Shown: piece after piece, positions 45,401 to 56,606 of the stretch
How the letters are laid out: each line of letters opens with the position of its first letter
Numbering within the stretch: the first letter of the stretch is position 1
Origin: Wurfbainia villosa
Lineage: Eukaryota > Streptophyta > Magnoliopsida > Zingiberales > Zingiberaceae
DNA length: 64,000 nucleotides
Reading direction: 5' to 3'
Assembly: GCA_025175895.1 (NCBI GenBank)
Contig: CM046003.1
Location: forward strand, 48,106,335 to 48,170,334
Translations under genes and position numbers: made by a program
The notes under the pieces: model-generated
The model's input: only the letters and a program-made list of their open reading frames with translations
Databases searched by the model: none
Told to the model about the DNA's origin: nothing

Positions 45401-45663
45401 TGTTGTTGTATCGTTTCCGCTGTGTATTTGTTGTAGTAGTTTGTTATGTTGTTGGGGTGTGTTAGTCATACCGGTATGCATGTGTGAGATTGTTGTATTG
45501 TTGTGGTTTGTTTCCGCTGTGTCTTGTGTAGTTTTGTTTTCATACATATATATATTGTTGTTATTGTGGGCCTACGGGCCTTGTATTAACCCGAAATGTT
45601 GCCACGTACAGGGGAGGTGCTGTCCGTTTGATTTTCGGTTCGGCATGCTCTCGGGGCGTGACA
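42485..45663 (+). repeat. 3' LTR of G-A
   Basis: It is 3,179 bp and near-identical to the 5' LTR, with scattered substitutions and small indels, including deletions near 45270-45310. It has a five-unit hairpin array at 44120-44315. The 184-codon frame at 42559-43113 within the GC-rich part lacks any recognised domain and is disrupted in the 5' LTR copy. Confidence 0.94.
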
Positions 45664-45668
45664 CCCTC

Positions 45669-48223
45669 TCCATTTCCCTCTTTTGGCCGAACCTCATCCA
45701 AGCAAGAAAGCAAAGGCTAGGTTGGTTCTTTAGGTTATCTTCCCCACCCAAAGCAAAGCGAAGGATGTAAGTATCCCTCACCTGCATACGAGTAGCTTCG
45801 ATTGATGTTTGTAAAAGAAATCTATATGTTATATCTAACCAAGCTATGTTTTAGTTTATCAATGAAGTTGTATGCTATGTTTAGGAGGTAGATGATGATG
45901 TTAACATGGAAAAAGGAATTAGGTTAAAAGCTAACCCTAATAGCCCCTAAAGCCTATTCGGCCATGCCATAATTTTAGGGTTTTAATGAAGCTCTATGTC
46001 ATGTTTTTGTAACTATATGATGATGTTAGGATTAAGATGGATTAGGGAAAAAGTTAACCCTAAAAACCCTACTTGGACCATTCGGTCAACCTAGGTTTTT
46101 GGGTGAACAAATGAAGTTTTAATCCATATGTTATATGCAAATGAAGTTGTTGTTATATGAAATGAATTAGGTTGTTGTTATATGAAATGAATTAGGTTAA
46201 AGGTTAACCCTAAAAACCCTACTTGGACCATTTGGCCAACCTAGGTTTTTGGGTGAACAAATGAAGTTTTAACCCATATGTTATATGCAAATGAAGTTGT
46301 TGTTGTATGAAATGAATTAGGTTAAAAGATAACCCTAGAAGACCCTATGGACCATTCGGCCATCATGCATTTTGGGGATTAGATGAAGTTTTAATATAAG
46401 TCTTATGTGCATATGAATTTGTTGTTAAGTTAAATGAATAGGTTAACATGTGTTTTATGTTGGGTGAATTCATGTTGACTTGTGATATTAAATAATGCTA
46501 GATGAAGATAACATGCCTTAGGTTAGTGTTTACTTACTTTTGATGCCATGCCTTTTTGCCATGTCTATGTGTATGCGATATTTAAAATATGTTATGAAAT
46601 GGAAGAAGATAAGATTATGAAATGAAACAAAACGATATATTCACGACATGAATATGACATGATGATGAAATGAAGAATGATATATTATGAAATGAAGAAT
46701 GGCATGTTTACGAAATGAAAGATGATATGTCCATGAAGGGAAGCATGATGTGTTATGAAATGAAGTATGCTATGTTTGCAAAATGAAATAAGCTATGTTA
46801 TAAAATAAGCATATAAGTATTTTACCTTCTGCATGGCTTGTACCAAGACCCTAACAGGGTCCAAGAAGGGATGGGCTCCTAAGATGCCCTAGGTCGATGG
46901 AATAAGACTCGGGCCTAGGATGGGCTTCTATGTATAATTGCCCCTAGGTCGATAGAATAAGACTCGGGCCTAGTACGGGATGGGCTCCAAGATGCCTTAG
47001 GTCGATGGAGTAAGACTCGGGCCTAGGATGGGCTTCTACGCTATGACGATTGCCCTAGGTCGACGGACTAAGATCGGGCCTAGTAACCTGTTAGGTTCGA
47101 GACTTGCTACCTCGGGCCTATTTAGGGATGTGCGCTATGATGATGAAGAAGTGGTACAATGCCGGGCCCAAATATGTTGAGAATTATATTTACGTAGCTA
47201 TAATATATGTTTTCAAAAGCATCCTGCATATGTTACCTGATTAGATTGTTATGTTACATGTTATGTTTGATATGCCATGTTTATGTCACTATGCTACATA
47301 TGATGCATGTTATGTTTTATATGCCATGTTATGTCACTATGCTACATATGATGCATGTTATGTTTGATATGCCATGTTTAGGTCACTATGCTACACTATG
47401 CTACATATGATGCATGTTATGTTTGATATGCCATGTTTATGTCACTATGCTACATATGATGCATGTTATGTTTGATATGCCATGTTTATGTCACTATGCT
47501 ACATATGATGCATGTTATGTTTGATATGCCATGTTATGTCACTATGCTACATATGATGTATGTTATGTTTGATAGGTCATACCTATATGTTTTATGTTAT
47601 GTTGATTGCTACGTTACATATGTTATATGTTATGTTTAAATAAGTCCTAGACGTACATGACATGATGCTATGTTATAGATGATACAAGTTATGCTGCCAT
47701 GCTATGGATGAGATATGTTATGTTTACTCACGTTATTTATGCTACATGTTAAGTTGATTACGCCATGTATGTTACATGTTATGTGGCGTATATGTTATGA
47801 ATGTTACATGCTTATATGTTATGAATGGTACATGCTATGATTAATGTCGGTATATGATTTTTTGTGAGTAGGACTGGATCTTACTAAGCCTATGTGCTTA
47901 TAGTTTATCTTTCCCTCGTACTGCAGATAAGGGTAAGGGATGGATAAACTAAAGGGAGCAGCAGGAGGGGCCAAATGTGTGTGGCAGTGGCATGGTGGAG
48001 AAGATCCGTTAGGTTTATATATATATGTTTGCCTATGATGATGATGTTTATGGATGTCCTTACTTATGTCTCCGTATGACAACGATGGTTATGAACCTGA
48101 ACTAAGCACTAAGTATCTATCTAAGTTATAATGCATGCTCTATGTTAATAAGAAGAAGTAAAGAAGAAGTAAGAAGAAGTATCTATATATGTTATGATGC
48201 ATGCTCTATGTGAAGAAGAAGAA

Positions 48224-48272
<49 letters not shown>

Positions 48273-48438
48273 AATGCATGTTTATGTTATAAAAGAAAAA
48301 AAAATAATGTCTAAAGTCTTCCGCTGTAAGAAGTACGAAATATGTATAAAGTCTTCCGCTGTATGTATGTATGTACGTATGTGCAGCGTCATTGTAGCCG
48401 CCTTCCGGATCTGGGTCCCCAAAAGGGCGGGCATGACA
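45669..48438 (+). repeat. 5' LTR of G-B, second segment
   Basis: It resumes TCCATTTCCCTCTTTTGGC after the duplicated CCCTC and ends GGGCGGGCATGACA. It contains four copies of a CTAGGTCGATGGAATAAGAC unit (46885-47090), a 48-bp minisatellite with six copies (about 47255-47560) and a long TA run (48225-48270). Confidence 0.92.
47255..47560 (+). repeat. minisatellite in G-B 5' LTR (six units)
   Basis: Units of about 48 bp: GTTATGTTTGATATGCCATG + (T/TT)ATGTCACTATGCTACATATGATGCAT-type sequence. Some units carry a doubled CTATGCTACA. The open frame 47207-47410 is a by-product. Confidence 0.88.
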
Positions 48439-48455
48439 GTTAGTATCGAGCGGAT
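48439..48455 (+). other. decayed primer-binding site of G-B
   Basis: GTTAGTATCGAGCGGAT follows the LTR end. It matches the initiator-Met complement TTGGTATCAGAGC with several substitutions. Confidence 0.45.
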
Positions 48456-48755
48456 CCGCTTTCCACTACACACACATCAAGCTCCAAATCCTGCCGCCCC
48501 AAGTAAGAATTCTATGTCTTCTCTAATTTTGTGAATTTGTTTTCCATGTATGATAGGAAATGCTTCTAGCTTAAATATGCATGAAAATATGTATGATACC
48601 CTTATGCTTGTTCTTGTATGATATAAAATACCTTAAGCTTAAACTATGCATGAGAACATGAATGATGCCTTAAGCTTAAAATGACTTTATGTTAGCTTTA
48701 GTCTAAGTATGCGTAGGACAACGAACGAAAACTTATACTAGTTTTACCTTAATAT
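48456..48755 (+). other. leader of G-B
   Basis: AT-rich with no gene. It ends just before the gag start at 48756. Confidence 0.5.
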
Positions 48756-49700
48756 ATGAAGATAAACATGTCTGGAAGACGCAGTAGTAGAGCTGATGAG
48801 CTAGCACCCCCGCATGACCTTACACACATAGTCACAGAACTCCAACGACAAGTTACAGAACAACAACAAGTAATAACTACCCTAATGAATCTGAGAAACC
48901 CTATCGCACCAACGGGCCCGGCCCGATGGTTCGACAGAAGCTTACGATCCGTGGCGAGACTAAAGTCGAAAAATTTCTGCAATCGGTGAACCATGGGATG
49001 CCCAAGCCTGGTTCAAGACGGTGGAAAGCATCGTGGAGCTACTGGACTGGCCCGAATGCGAGAAGATTAAGTGTGTATCATTCTGCCTTTCGGGAGATGC
49101 TCGGATGTGGTGGGAACAGGTTAAAACCAGAGACAAATGCGTCGGATGAGATGGGACCAGATTTTGAGTACAAGTTCTTGAAGAATTCTTCCACATGAGG
49201 GTGACCAACAAGCATTACGGCGAGTTCCTTTCAGGTTCGACAAGGTGACCTATCGGTCGTGGCCGTGAAGAGATTCAGCAAACTTGCGCTATGCGAGTTG
49301 GTCGACCACGGAAGAGAAAGGGTCAGACTCATGCTGAAGATGCTCCGACCAGAAATAGCTCTGAATGTGCCGGCGGAGTTCATAGACCATGAGGCCGTAG
49401 AGGAGGTGTTGATAGTGCCTTAATTCAGAGCATTACAGAACAACATTAGTCGGCAAAAGAAAGCGAGTGAAGGCGGTCGAGGCCCGGTCGGAGGTCGGAG
49501 GAACGAGTGCTTGGAAAGGAACCCCGCAAGAGAAGACAATGGGAGAATCCTAAAGGAGGTCAGTGAGCAAGCGGCCAGGATCCCTCTGTGCTACTTGCGG
49601 GAAGATACATCTGGAGTATGCTACCAAGGCACAAATCGATGTTACAAGCGTGGGCCAGACGGGGCATAGAATCAAGGACTGTCCTATCGAGTTCGAGCAC
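48756..49700 (+). pseudogene. gag of G-B, multiply frame-shifted
   Basis: The frame from 48756 starts MKINMSGRRSSRADELAPPH and carries LQRQVTEQQQVITTLMN, a coiled-coil-like gag opening. The retro-gag core continues in other frames (TKVEKFLQ, then DPWDAQAWFKTVES-like and WWEQVKT readings near 48990-49130). The zinc-knuckle region (49640-49690) reads CYKRG then TGHRIKDCP across an indel, with the second Cys changed to Arg. At least three frame changes occur. Confidence 0.7.
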
Positions 49701-49814
49701 CTCCTCATAGTATGCCCGGCCCGAGTGCTCCTCCACATGATTACATCGATGCATGCCGCAATCGAAGGAACCCCAATCCACCAAGGGAGACTAGAAGCCC
49801 CACGGCTATAGCAG

Positions 49815-50153
49815 ATGCTAGGGTATTCTCTCTCACCCAAGAAGATGTGGCAAATGCCTCTGATTTGTCACAGTCGGATATTTATTTTACGTCGGCATGC
49901 TCTGCATTATTTGACCAGGGCAACACATTCGTTTATTTCTACACACTTTACCGGAAAGATAGACGTACCACCACAAGCTCTAGATCACAAGTTCTTAACC
50001 ACTCTACCCTCGGGGGAGGTAATGCCCTCCACTCATATGCTGCGAGCTGCACCCAGTGCGGAGACAGAGAACTCTCTGCGATCGATAGTGCTCGACATGC
50101 GAGATTATGACATTATATTGGGCATGGATTTCCTAAGCAAGTATGGTGCTTGA
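49815..50153 (+). pseudogene. aspartic protease of G-B
   Basis: The C-terminal landmark DYDIILGMDFLSKYGA is intact. The active-site block reads ALFDQGNT in one frame and THSFISTHFTGKI in the next, where FDSGATHSFIS is expected. So the catalytic D-S-G is altered and a base is missing at that spot. The start at 49815 is arbitrary because of the shift. Confidence 0.7.
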
Positions 50154-50589
50154 TCGAGTGCTTAGAAAAGGAAAGTGGTATTCAGTAGGGCGGAGCCTAA
50201 GTTTGAATTTATCGGAGGCGAGGAAGAGTCAATAAGATTTTATCGACCCTCTGACGTAAGATGTTAGGCGATTGGGTGCCTTTGGGTTTACGGCACACGT
50301 AGTTGATACAAGTCAAGATGAGGACCCGAGAAGCTAGAGAATGTCGAGTTGTATGCAACTACCAGGTATTCCCGGATGAACTACGAGTTAGCCCGGATAG
50401 AGAAGTAGAATTTGAGATCGAGTTGATTCACGGTACTAACCCGATCTCTAAAGCACCTTACCAGTATGGCGTACTGAATTAAAGGAACTTGGGACGAGTT
50501 ACTCGACAAGGGACTTATTAGCCCAAGTCGCTCTCCATGGGGAGCTCGCAATCTTTGTTGGTGAAGAAGAAAGATGGGTCTATGCGAAT
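50154..50589 (+). pseudogene. protease-RT linker and RT start of G-B
   Basis: Readings in several frames: EYPDVFPDELRV-like (near 50365-50400), REVEFEIELIHGTNPISKAP (50401-50460) and LLDKGLISPSRSPWG (50500-50540), then VKKKDGSMRMCID (50563-50601). This is the normal lead-in to gypsy RT, broken by indels. Confidence 0.65.
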
Positions 50590-51699
50590 GTGCATAGACT
50601 ACGAGCACCGAACAATGTGGCGATCAAGAACCGGTATCCTTTACGCGGATTGATGACTTTGTTCGACCAACTAAAGGTGTCGCCGTCTTCTCTAAGATTG
50701 ACCTATCATCAAGTAAAAGTAAGACCAGATGATATACCAAAGACGGCCTTCCGGACAAGGTATGGGCATTACGAGTTCGTAGTTATGCCCTTCGGAGTGA
50801 CGAATGCACCTGCCCTGTTCATGGATTTGATGAATTGGGTATTCTCGGTATTCCTCGACAAGTTTGTGATCGTCTTCATAGATGACATACTAATATATTC
50901 GAGAACCCCCGAGGAGCATGCAGAACACCTGAATGTGGTATTGCAGATTCTTCGGGAAAAACAGCTATTCGCAAAGTTCTCCAAATGCGAGTTCTGGCTT
51001 GAACAAGTATCATTTTTGGGTCACGTGATATCCAAGCATGGAGTGATGGTAGACCCAATAAAGATTGAAGCCGTGAGTAACTGGAACCGACCAAAGAATG
51101 CCAGCGAAATCAGAAGCTTTCTTGGGCTAGCAAGCTACTACCGGAAGTTTGTAGAGAACTTCTCCAGGATTGCCGCCCCTATGACAGTCCTCACCAGAAA
51201 GAACAAGAAATATGAGTGGACGGACGCCTGCGAGAGGAGTTTCACAAAATTAAAAAGGAGACTGACCAGCGCTCCAATCCTTGCTCTTCCGGACAGTAAT
51301 GAAGGCTTCGACATGTACAGCGATGCTTCCAAGTTGGGACTCGGAGTTGTACTTATGCAGAATGGCAAGGTCATTGCCTACGCCTCTAGGCAACTCAAGG
51401 AACACGAAAGGAATTATCCCACCCACGATTTAGAGCTAGCGGCCGTGGTCTTTGCTCTCAAAACATGGAGGCATTATCTCTATGGAGCTCAGTGTAAGAT
51501 CTATACAGACCACCAGAGTCTGAAATATTTCTTCACATAGAAGGACCTGAACATGAGACAACGCAGATGGCTCGAACTCGTCAAGGATTATGACTGCGAG
51601 ATTCTCTACCATCCGGGGAAAGCTAACAAGGTGGCGGATGCACTCAGCAGTAAGTCCTGCGCCACCTTGATGCCTCTATCAGTGTTATCTCGACCCTTA
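50590..51699 (+). pseudogene. reverse transcriptase and RNase H of G-B
   Basis: The 316-codon frame is the best preserved stretch: VIKNRYPL-like opening, LRLTYHQVKVRPDDIPKTAF, YEFVVMPFGVTNAPALFMDL, the catalytic box VIVFIDDILIYS, FLGHVISKHGV and RSFLGLASYYRKFVENFSRI. RNase H follows with MYSDASKLGLGVVLMQ, HDLELAAVVFALKTWRHYLY and IYTDHQSLKYFFT. A TAG at 51538-51540 stands where CAG (Gln of FTQKDLN) is expected. The same frame continues RQRRWLELVKDYDCEILYHP and KANKVADALS. SLRL near the front replaces the usual (F/S)K-(I/L)DL, so one catalytic Asp position is altered. Confidence 0.9.
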
Positions 51700-52599
51700 G
51701 AAAAAGAGATTATGCGTTATGGGATTGAAATCATCTCCGGACAGCTCTCAACCATGACGATAACACCGACGCTGTTCGATGATATACTGGAAAAGCAAGC
51801 CCGTGACCCAAGCCTTCAGAGGATCAAGCAAGAGGTCTTAGAAGGAAAGGACAATGGGTTTCGGATCTCTGAAAGTGGAGTACTCTACCTCCGGGATCGC
51901 TTGTATTGCGATCGAAGTGGAAGGAGATATTTGAGGAAGCTCATAGAACTCCTTATGCGATGCATCCTGGAACCACCAAGATGTACCAAGACCTAAAACG
52001 AAAGTTCTGGTGGTTCGGAATGAAAAGAGATGTGGCTCAGTATGTCAGTACTTGCACGACCGCAGGGTTAAGGCGAACACGAGACACGGAGGAACAACTG
52101 CTGATCTAGATTCGAATGGAAATGGGAGGACATTTCTATGGATTTCATCTCGGGATTGCCCAAGGCGACAAGCGGTTATGATGCTATATGGGTAATTGTG
52201 GGCCAGATTGAAGTCCGCCCATTTCTTAGCAATCAAGATGACCTATTGACGAGCAACTGCCCGATTATATGCTAGAAATTATCGGACTACATGGAATTCC
52301 TAAGACCATCATTTATGACAGAGATGGTCGCTTTATTTCCCATTTCTGGGAATGCGTTCAGAAGGCCTTAGGCACGAAGCTATTGTTCGATCGCCTTCCA
52401 TCCCGCACGACAGACGGCATGAAAGAGTAAATCAAGTATCGAGGATATGTTACGAGCTGCGCCTGGATTTCAAAGGTAGTGGTGCCGATACTTATGTTTG
52501 GCGAATTTTGCCTACTAATAATAGCTACAAGCATTATTGGAATGACACCCTACGAGGCTCTATACGGGAGGAAATGTAGATCTCCCATATGCTGGTACG
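51700..52599 (+). pseudogene. integrase zinc domain and catalytic core of G-B, frame-broken
   Basis: The zinc-binding region reads AHRTPYAMHPGTTKMYQDLK and FWWFGMKRDVAQYVSTC, and the second Cys of the HHCC set is lost in a frame change. Core fragments in other frames: ISMDFISGLPKATSGYDAIW (about 52130-52190), IVGLHGIPK-like and YDRDGRFISHFW, then ALGTKLLFSIAFHPA-like. Indels lie between each block, and the catalytic Glu block is degraded. Confidence 0.75.
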
Positions 52600-53130
52600 A
52601 GGGTGGTGAAAAGAAGAGGATGGGACTCCAGACGGATTTCATCGACGACACCACCCGAGCTATACGGAACATCCGTCAGAGAATTGAAACTGCTCAGAGC
52701 CGACAAAAGAGCTATGCGGATATGCGGCGTAGACCGTTAGAATTCGAAGTTGGGGACCTAGTATTCCTCAAAGTGGCTCCTATGAAGGGAGTGATGAGAT
52801 TCGGAAGGAAGGGTAAACTGAGTCCACGCTACGTGGGACCGTATCCGATATTGCAGAGGATTGGCAAGGTAGCTTACAAGCTAGAGCTGCCTCAAGAGAT
52901 GTCGGCTATTCACAACGTGTTCCATGTCTCTGCTCAAGAAATGCATTTCGATCTGGACCAAGTGATCGAGCCACAAAGCAGTACAAGTTCAAGAGGACTG
53001 AGTATTGAAAGTTGGCCTATCCAAATACTAGACCGAAATCAAGAGGCTAAGGAACAAAGAGGTGCCCTTAGTAAAGGTCCGTAAGCGGAGTAATCAACGA
53101 CGAGGAAGCTACGGGAACGCGAGGAGGACA
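52479..53130 (+). pseudogene. integrase C-terminal and chromodomain-like tail of G-B
   Basis: The 201-codon frame carries MTPYEALYGRKCRSPICWYE, SRQKSYADMRRRPLEFEVGD, VFLKVAPMKGVMRFGRKGKL, the GPY motif SPRYVGPYPILQRIG and ELPQEMSAIHNVFHVS. The tail SWPIQILDRNQEAKEQRG then shifts frame; past the stop, a VPLVKV and EDMKRST-like reading matches the chromodomain end (PLVKVLW, EDMKRRYP). This defines the chromovirus clade. Confidence 0.82.
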
Positions 53131-53193
53131 TGAAGCGAAGTACCCATTAATTGTTCTAAGTTTCGAGGACTAAACTTTTAAAAGGTATGAAAG

Positions 53194-56100
53194 ATTAACG
53201 CCTGTAAAATTCCTAGCAATTTTACAGAATTTTTGGCTTGATGATCATGGGTGGGCCTTTTTCCAAAACAAAAGAAAATAAGCCAAAATGGATGCAAGAC
53301 CTAGGAATTGAACTCCAAACCTCTAGAGATAGCCAAACCCTATAGATGCACCCACTAACCAAAGCCCAATAGGATATTATCATTAGAGGAAGGGGGATTA
53401 TAGATAAGTGTGATAAAGGCAAATGAAGAGGCATGGAAGAAGAGAAGAGAAACTTATCTTCCTCCTTTATGAAGAAGAGGAAAGTTCTAATTTGCCACTT
53501 CCTCTCTTCTTCTCCTTCTCACCAAACCTAGAGCCTCTCTCTCCATTTCCCTCTTTTGGCAACCTCATCCAAGCAAGAAAGCAAAGGCTAGGTTGGTTCT
53601 TTAGGTTATCTCCCCACCCAAAGCAAAGCGAAGGATGTAAGTATCCCTCACTGCATACGAGTAGCTTCGATTGATGTTTGTAAAAGAAATCTATATGTTA
53701 TATCTAACCAAGCTATGTTTTAGTTTATCAATGAAGTTGTATGCTATGTTTAGGAGGTAGATGATGATGTTAACATGGAAAAAGGAATTAGGTTAAAAGC
53801 TAACCCTAATAGCCCCTAAAGCCTATTCGGCCATGCCATGATTTTAGGGTTTTAATGAAGCTCTATGTCATGTTTTTGTAACTATATGATGATGTTAGGA
53901 TTAAGATGGATTAGGGCAAAAGTTAACCCTAAAAACCCTACTTGGACCATTCGGCCAACCTAGGTTTTTGGGTGAACAAATGAAGTTTTAATCCATATGT
54001 TATATGCAAATGAAGTTGTTGTTATATGAAATGAATTAGGTTGTTGTTATATGAAATGAATTAGGTTGTTGTTATATGAAATGAATTAGGTTAAAGGTTA
54101 ACCCTAAAAACCCAACTTGGACCATTCGGCCAACCTAGGTTTTTGGGTGAACAAATGAAGTTTTAACCCATATGTTATATGCAAATGAAGTTGTTGTATG
54201 AAATGAATTAGGTTAAAAGATAACCCTAGAAGACCCTATGGACCATTCGGCCATCATGCATTTTGGGGATTAGATGAAGTTTTAATATAAGTCTTATGTG
54301 CATATGAATTTGTTGTTAAGTTAAATGAATAGGTTAACATGTGTTTTATGTTGGGTGAATTCATGTTGACTTGTGATATTAAATAATGCTAGATGAAGAT
54401 AACATGCCTTAGGTTAGTGTTTACTTTCTTTTGATGCCATGCCTTTTTGCCATGTCTATGTGTATGCGATATTTAAAATATGTTATGAAATGGAAGAAGA
54501 TAAGATTATGAAATGAAACAAAACGATATGTTCACGACATGAATATGACATGATGATGAAATGAAGAATGATATATTATGAAATGAAGAATGACATGTTT
54601 ACGAAATGAAAGATGATATGTCCATGAAGGGAAGCATGATGTGTTATGAAATGAAGTATGCTATGTTTGCAAAATGAAATAAGCTATGTTATAAAATAAG
54701 CATATAAGTATTTTACCTTCTGCATGGCTTGTACCAAGACCCTAACAGGGTCCAAGAAGGGATGGGCTCCTAAGATGCCCTAGGTCGATGGAATAAGACT
54801 CGGGCCTAGGATGGGCTTCTATGTATAATTGCCCCTAGGTCGATGGAATAAGACTCGGGCCTAGTACGGGATGGGCTCCAAGATGCCTTAGGTCGATGGA
54901 GTAAGACTCGGGCCTAGGATGGGCTTCTACGCTATGACGATTGCCCTAGGTCGACGGACTAAGATCGGGCCTAGTAACCTGTTAGGTTCGAGACTTGCTA
55001 CCTCGGGCCTATTTAGGGATGCGCGCTATGATAATGAAGAAGTGGTACAATGCCGGGCCCAAATATGTTGAGAATTATATTTACGTACCTATAATATATG
55101 TTTTCAAAAGCATCCTGCATATGTTACCTGATTAGATTGTTATGTTACATGTTATGTTTGATATGCCATGTTTATGTCACTATGCTACATATGATGCACG
55201 TTATGTTTGATATGCCATGTTTAGGTCACTATGCTACACTATGCTACATATGATGCATGTTATGTTTGATATGCCATGTTATGTCACTATGCTACATATG
55301 ATGCATGTTATGTTTGATATGCCATGTTTAGGTCACTATGCTACACTATGCTACATATGATGCATGTTATGTTTGATAAGCCATGTTTATGTCACTATGC
55401 TACATATGATGCATGTTATGTTTGCATATGATGCATGTTATGTTTGATATGCCATGTTTAGGTCACTATGCTACACTATGCTACATATGATGCATGTTAT
55501 GTTTGATATGCCATGTTATGTCACTATGCTACATATGATGCATGTTATGTTTGATATGCCATGTTTAGGTCACTATGCTACACTATGCTACATATGATGC
55601 ATGTTATGTTTGATATGCCATGTTTATGTCACTATGCTACATATGATGCATGTTATGTTTGATATGCCATGTTTATGTCACTATGCTACATATGATGCAT
55701 GTTATGTTTGATATGCCATGTTATGTCACTATGCTACATATGATGTATGTTATGTTTGATAGGTCATACCTATATGTTTTATGTTATGTTGATTGCTACG
55801 TTACATATGTTATATGTTATGTTTAAATAAGTCCTAGACGTACATGACATGATGCTATGTTATAGATGATACATGTTATGCTGCCATGCTATGGATGAGA
55901 TATGTTATGTTTACTCACGTTATTTATGCTACATGTTAAGTTGATTACGTCATGTATGTTACATGTTATGTGGCTTATATGTTATGAATGTTACATGCTT
56001 ATATGTTATGAATGGTACATGCTATGATTAATGTCGGTATATGTTTTTTTTGTGAGTAGGACTGGATCTTACTAAGCCTATGTGCTTATAGTTTATCTTT

Positions 56101-56606
56101 CCCTCGTACTGCAGATAAGGGTAAGGGATGGATAAACTAAAGGGAGCAGCAGGAGGGGCCAAATGTGTGTGGCAGTGGTATGGTGGAGAAGATCCGTTAG
56201 GTTTATATATATATGTTTGCCTATGATGATGATGTTTATGGATGTCCTTACTTATGTCTCCGTATGACAACGATGGTTATGAACCTGAACTAAGCACTAA
56301 GTATCTATCTAAGTTATAATGCATGCTCTATGTTAATAAGAAGAAGTAAAGAAGAAGTAAGAAGAAGTATCTATATATGTTATGATGCATGATCTATGTG
56401 AAGAAGAAGAAGTATATATATATATATATATATGTCAATGCATGTTTATGTTATAAAAGAAAAAAAAATAATGTCTAAAGTCTTCCGCTGTAAGAAGTAC
56501 GAAATATGTATAAAGTCTTCCGCTGTATGTATGTATGTTTGTATGTACGATCGCGTCACGCGCCACCCCTTCCGGATTCTGGGTCCCCAAAAGGGCGGGC
56601 GTGACA
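53194..56606 (+). repeat. 3' LTR of G-B (about 3.4 kb)
   Basis: It begins ATTAACGCCTGTAAAATTCC, with the first TG mutated to AT, and ends GGGCGGGCGTGACA. It matches the two halves of the 5' LTR. Main differences: eleven minisatellite units against six, and a shorter TA run (56412-56432 against 48225-48270). Confidence 0.92.
55140..55760 (+). repeat. minisatellite in G-B 3' LTR (about eleven units)
   Basis: The same 48-58 bp unit as at 47255-47560, expanded by duplication of blocks containing the doubled CTATGCTACACTATGCTACA. Confidence 0.88.

Larger units (their letters stand above)
34747..45663 (+). mobile_element. G-A: structurally complete, coding-defective Ty3/gypsy element
   Basis: Two near-identical LTRs (34747-37942 and 42485-45663), target duplication CCCTC (34742-34746 and 45664-45668), an intact initiator-Met primer site and a polypurine tract make a structurally complete 10.9-kb element. 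The 4.5-kb interior has only decayed pol fragments and no intact gag or pol. LTR divergence is by eye about 1-2 percent, so the insertion is recent relative to the interior's decay; it must have been mobilised in trans. It interrupts the 5' LTR of G-B. Confidence 0.95.
34379..56606 (+). mobile_element. G-B: Ty3/gypsy chromovirus (Tekay/Del-like), split by G-A
   Basis: The target duplication GATTT (34374-34378 and 56607-56611) brackets the element. The order is 5' LTR (interrupted at 34747-45663 by G-A), primer site, gag, protease, RT, RNase H, integrase, chromodomain-like tail, 3' LTR: the Ty3/gypsy order. The TTTCGAGGACTAAACTTTTAA stretch before the 3' LTR (from 53160) matches the conserved TTCGAGGACGAA seen in Tekay-type elements. 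Without G-A it is about 11.3 kb. All genes have stops or frame shifts. Confidence 0.93.

Noticed and set aside
47207..47410. 67-codon frame rich in Met, Leu, His and Tyr
   Set aside because: It is a translation of the G-B LTR minisatellite.
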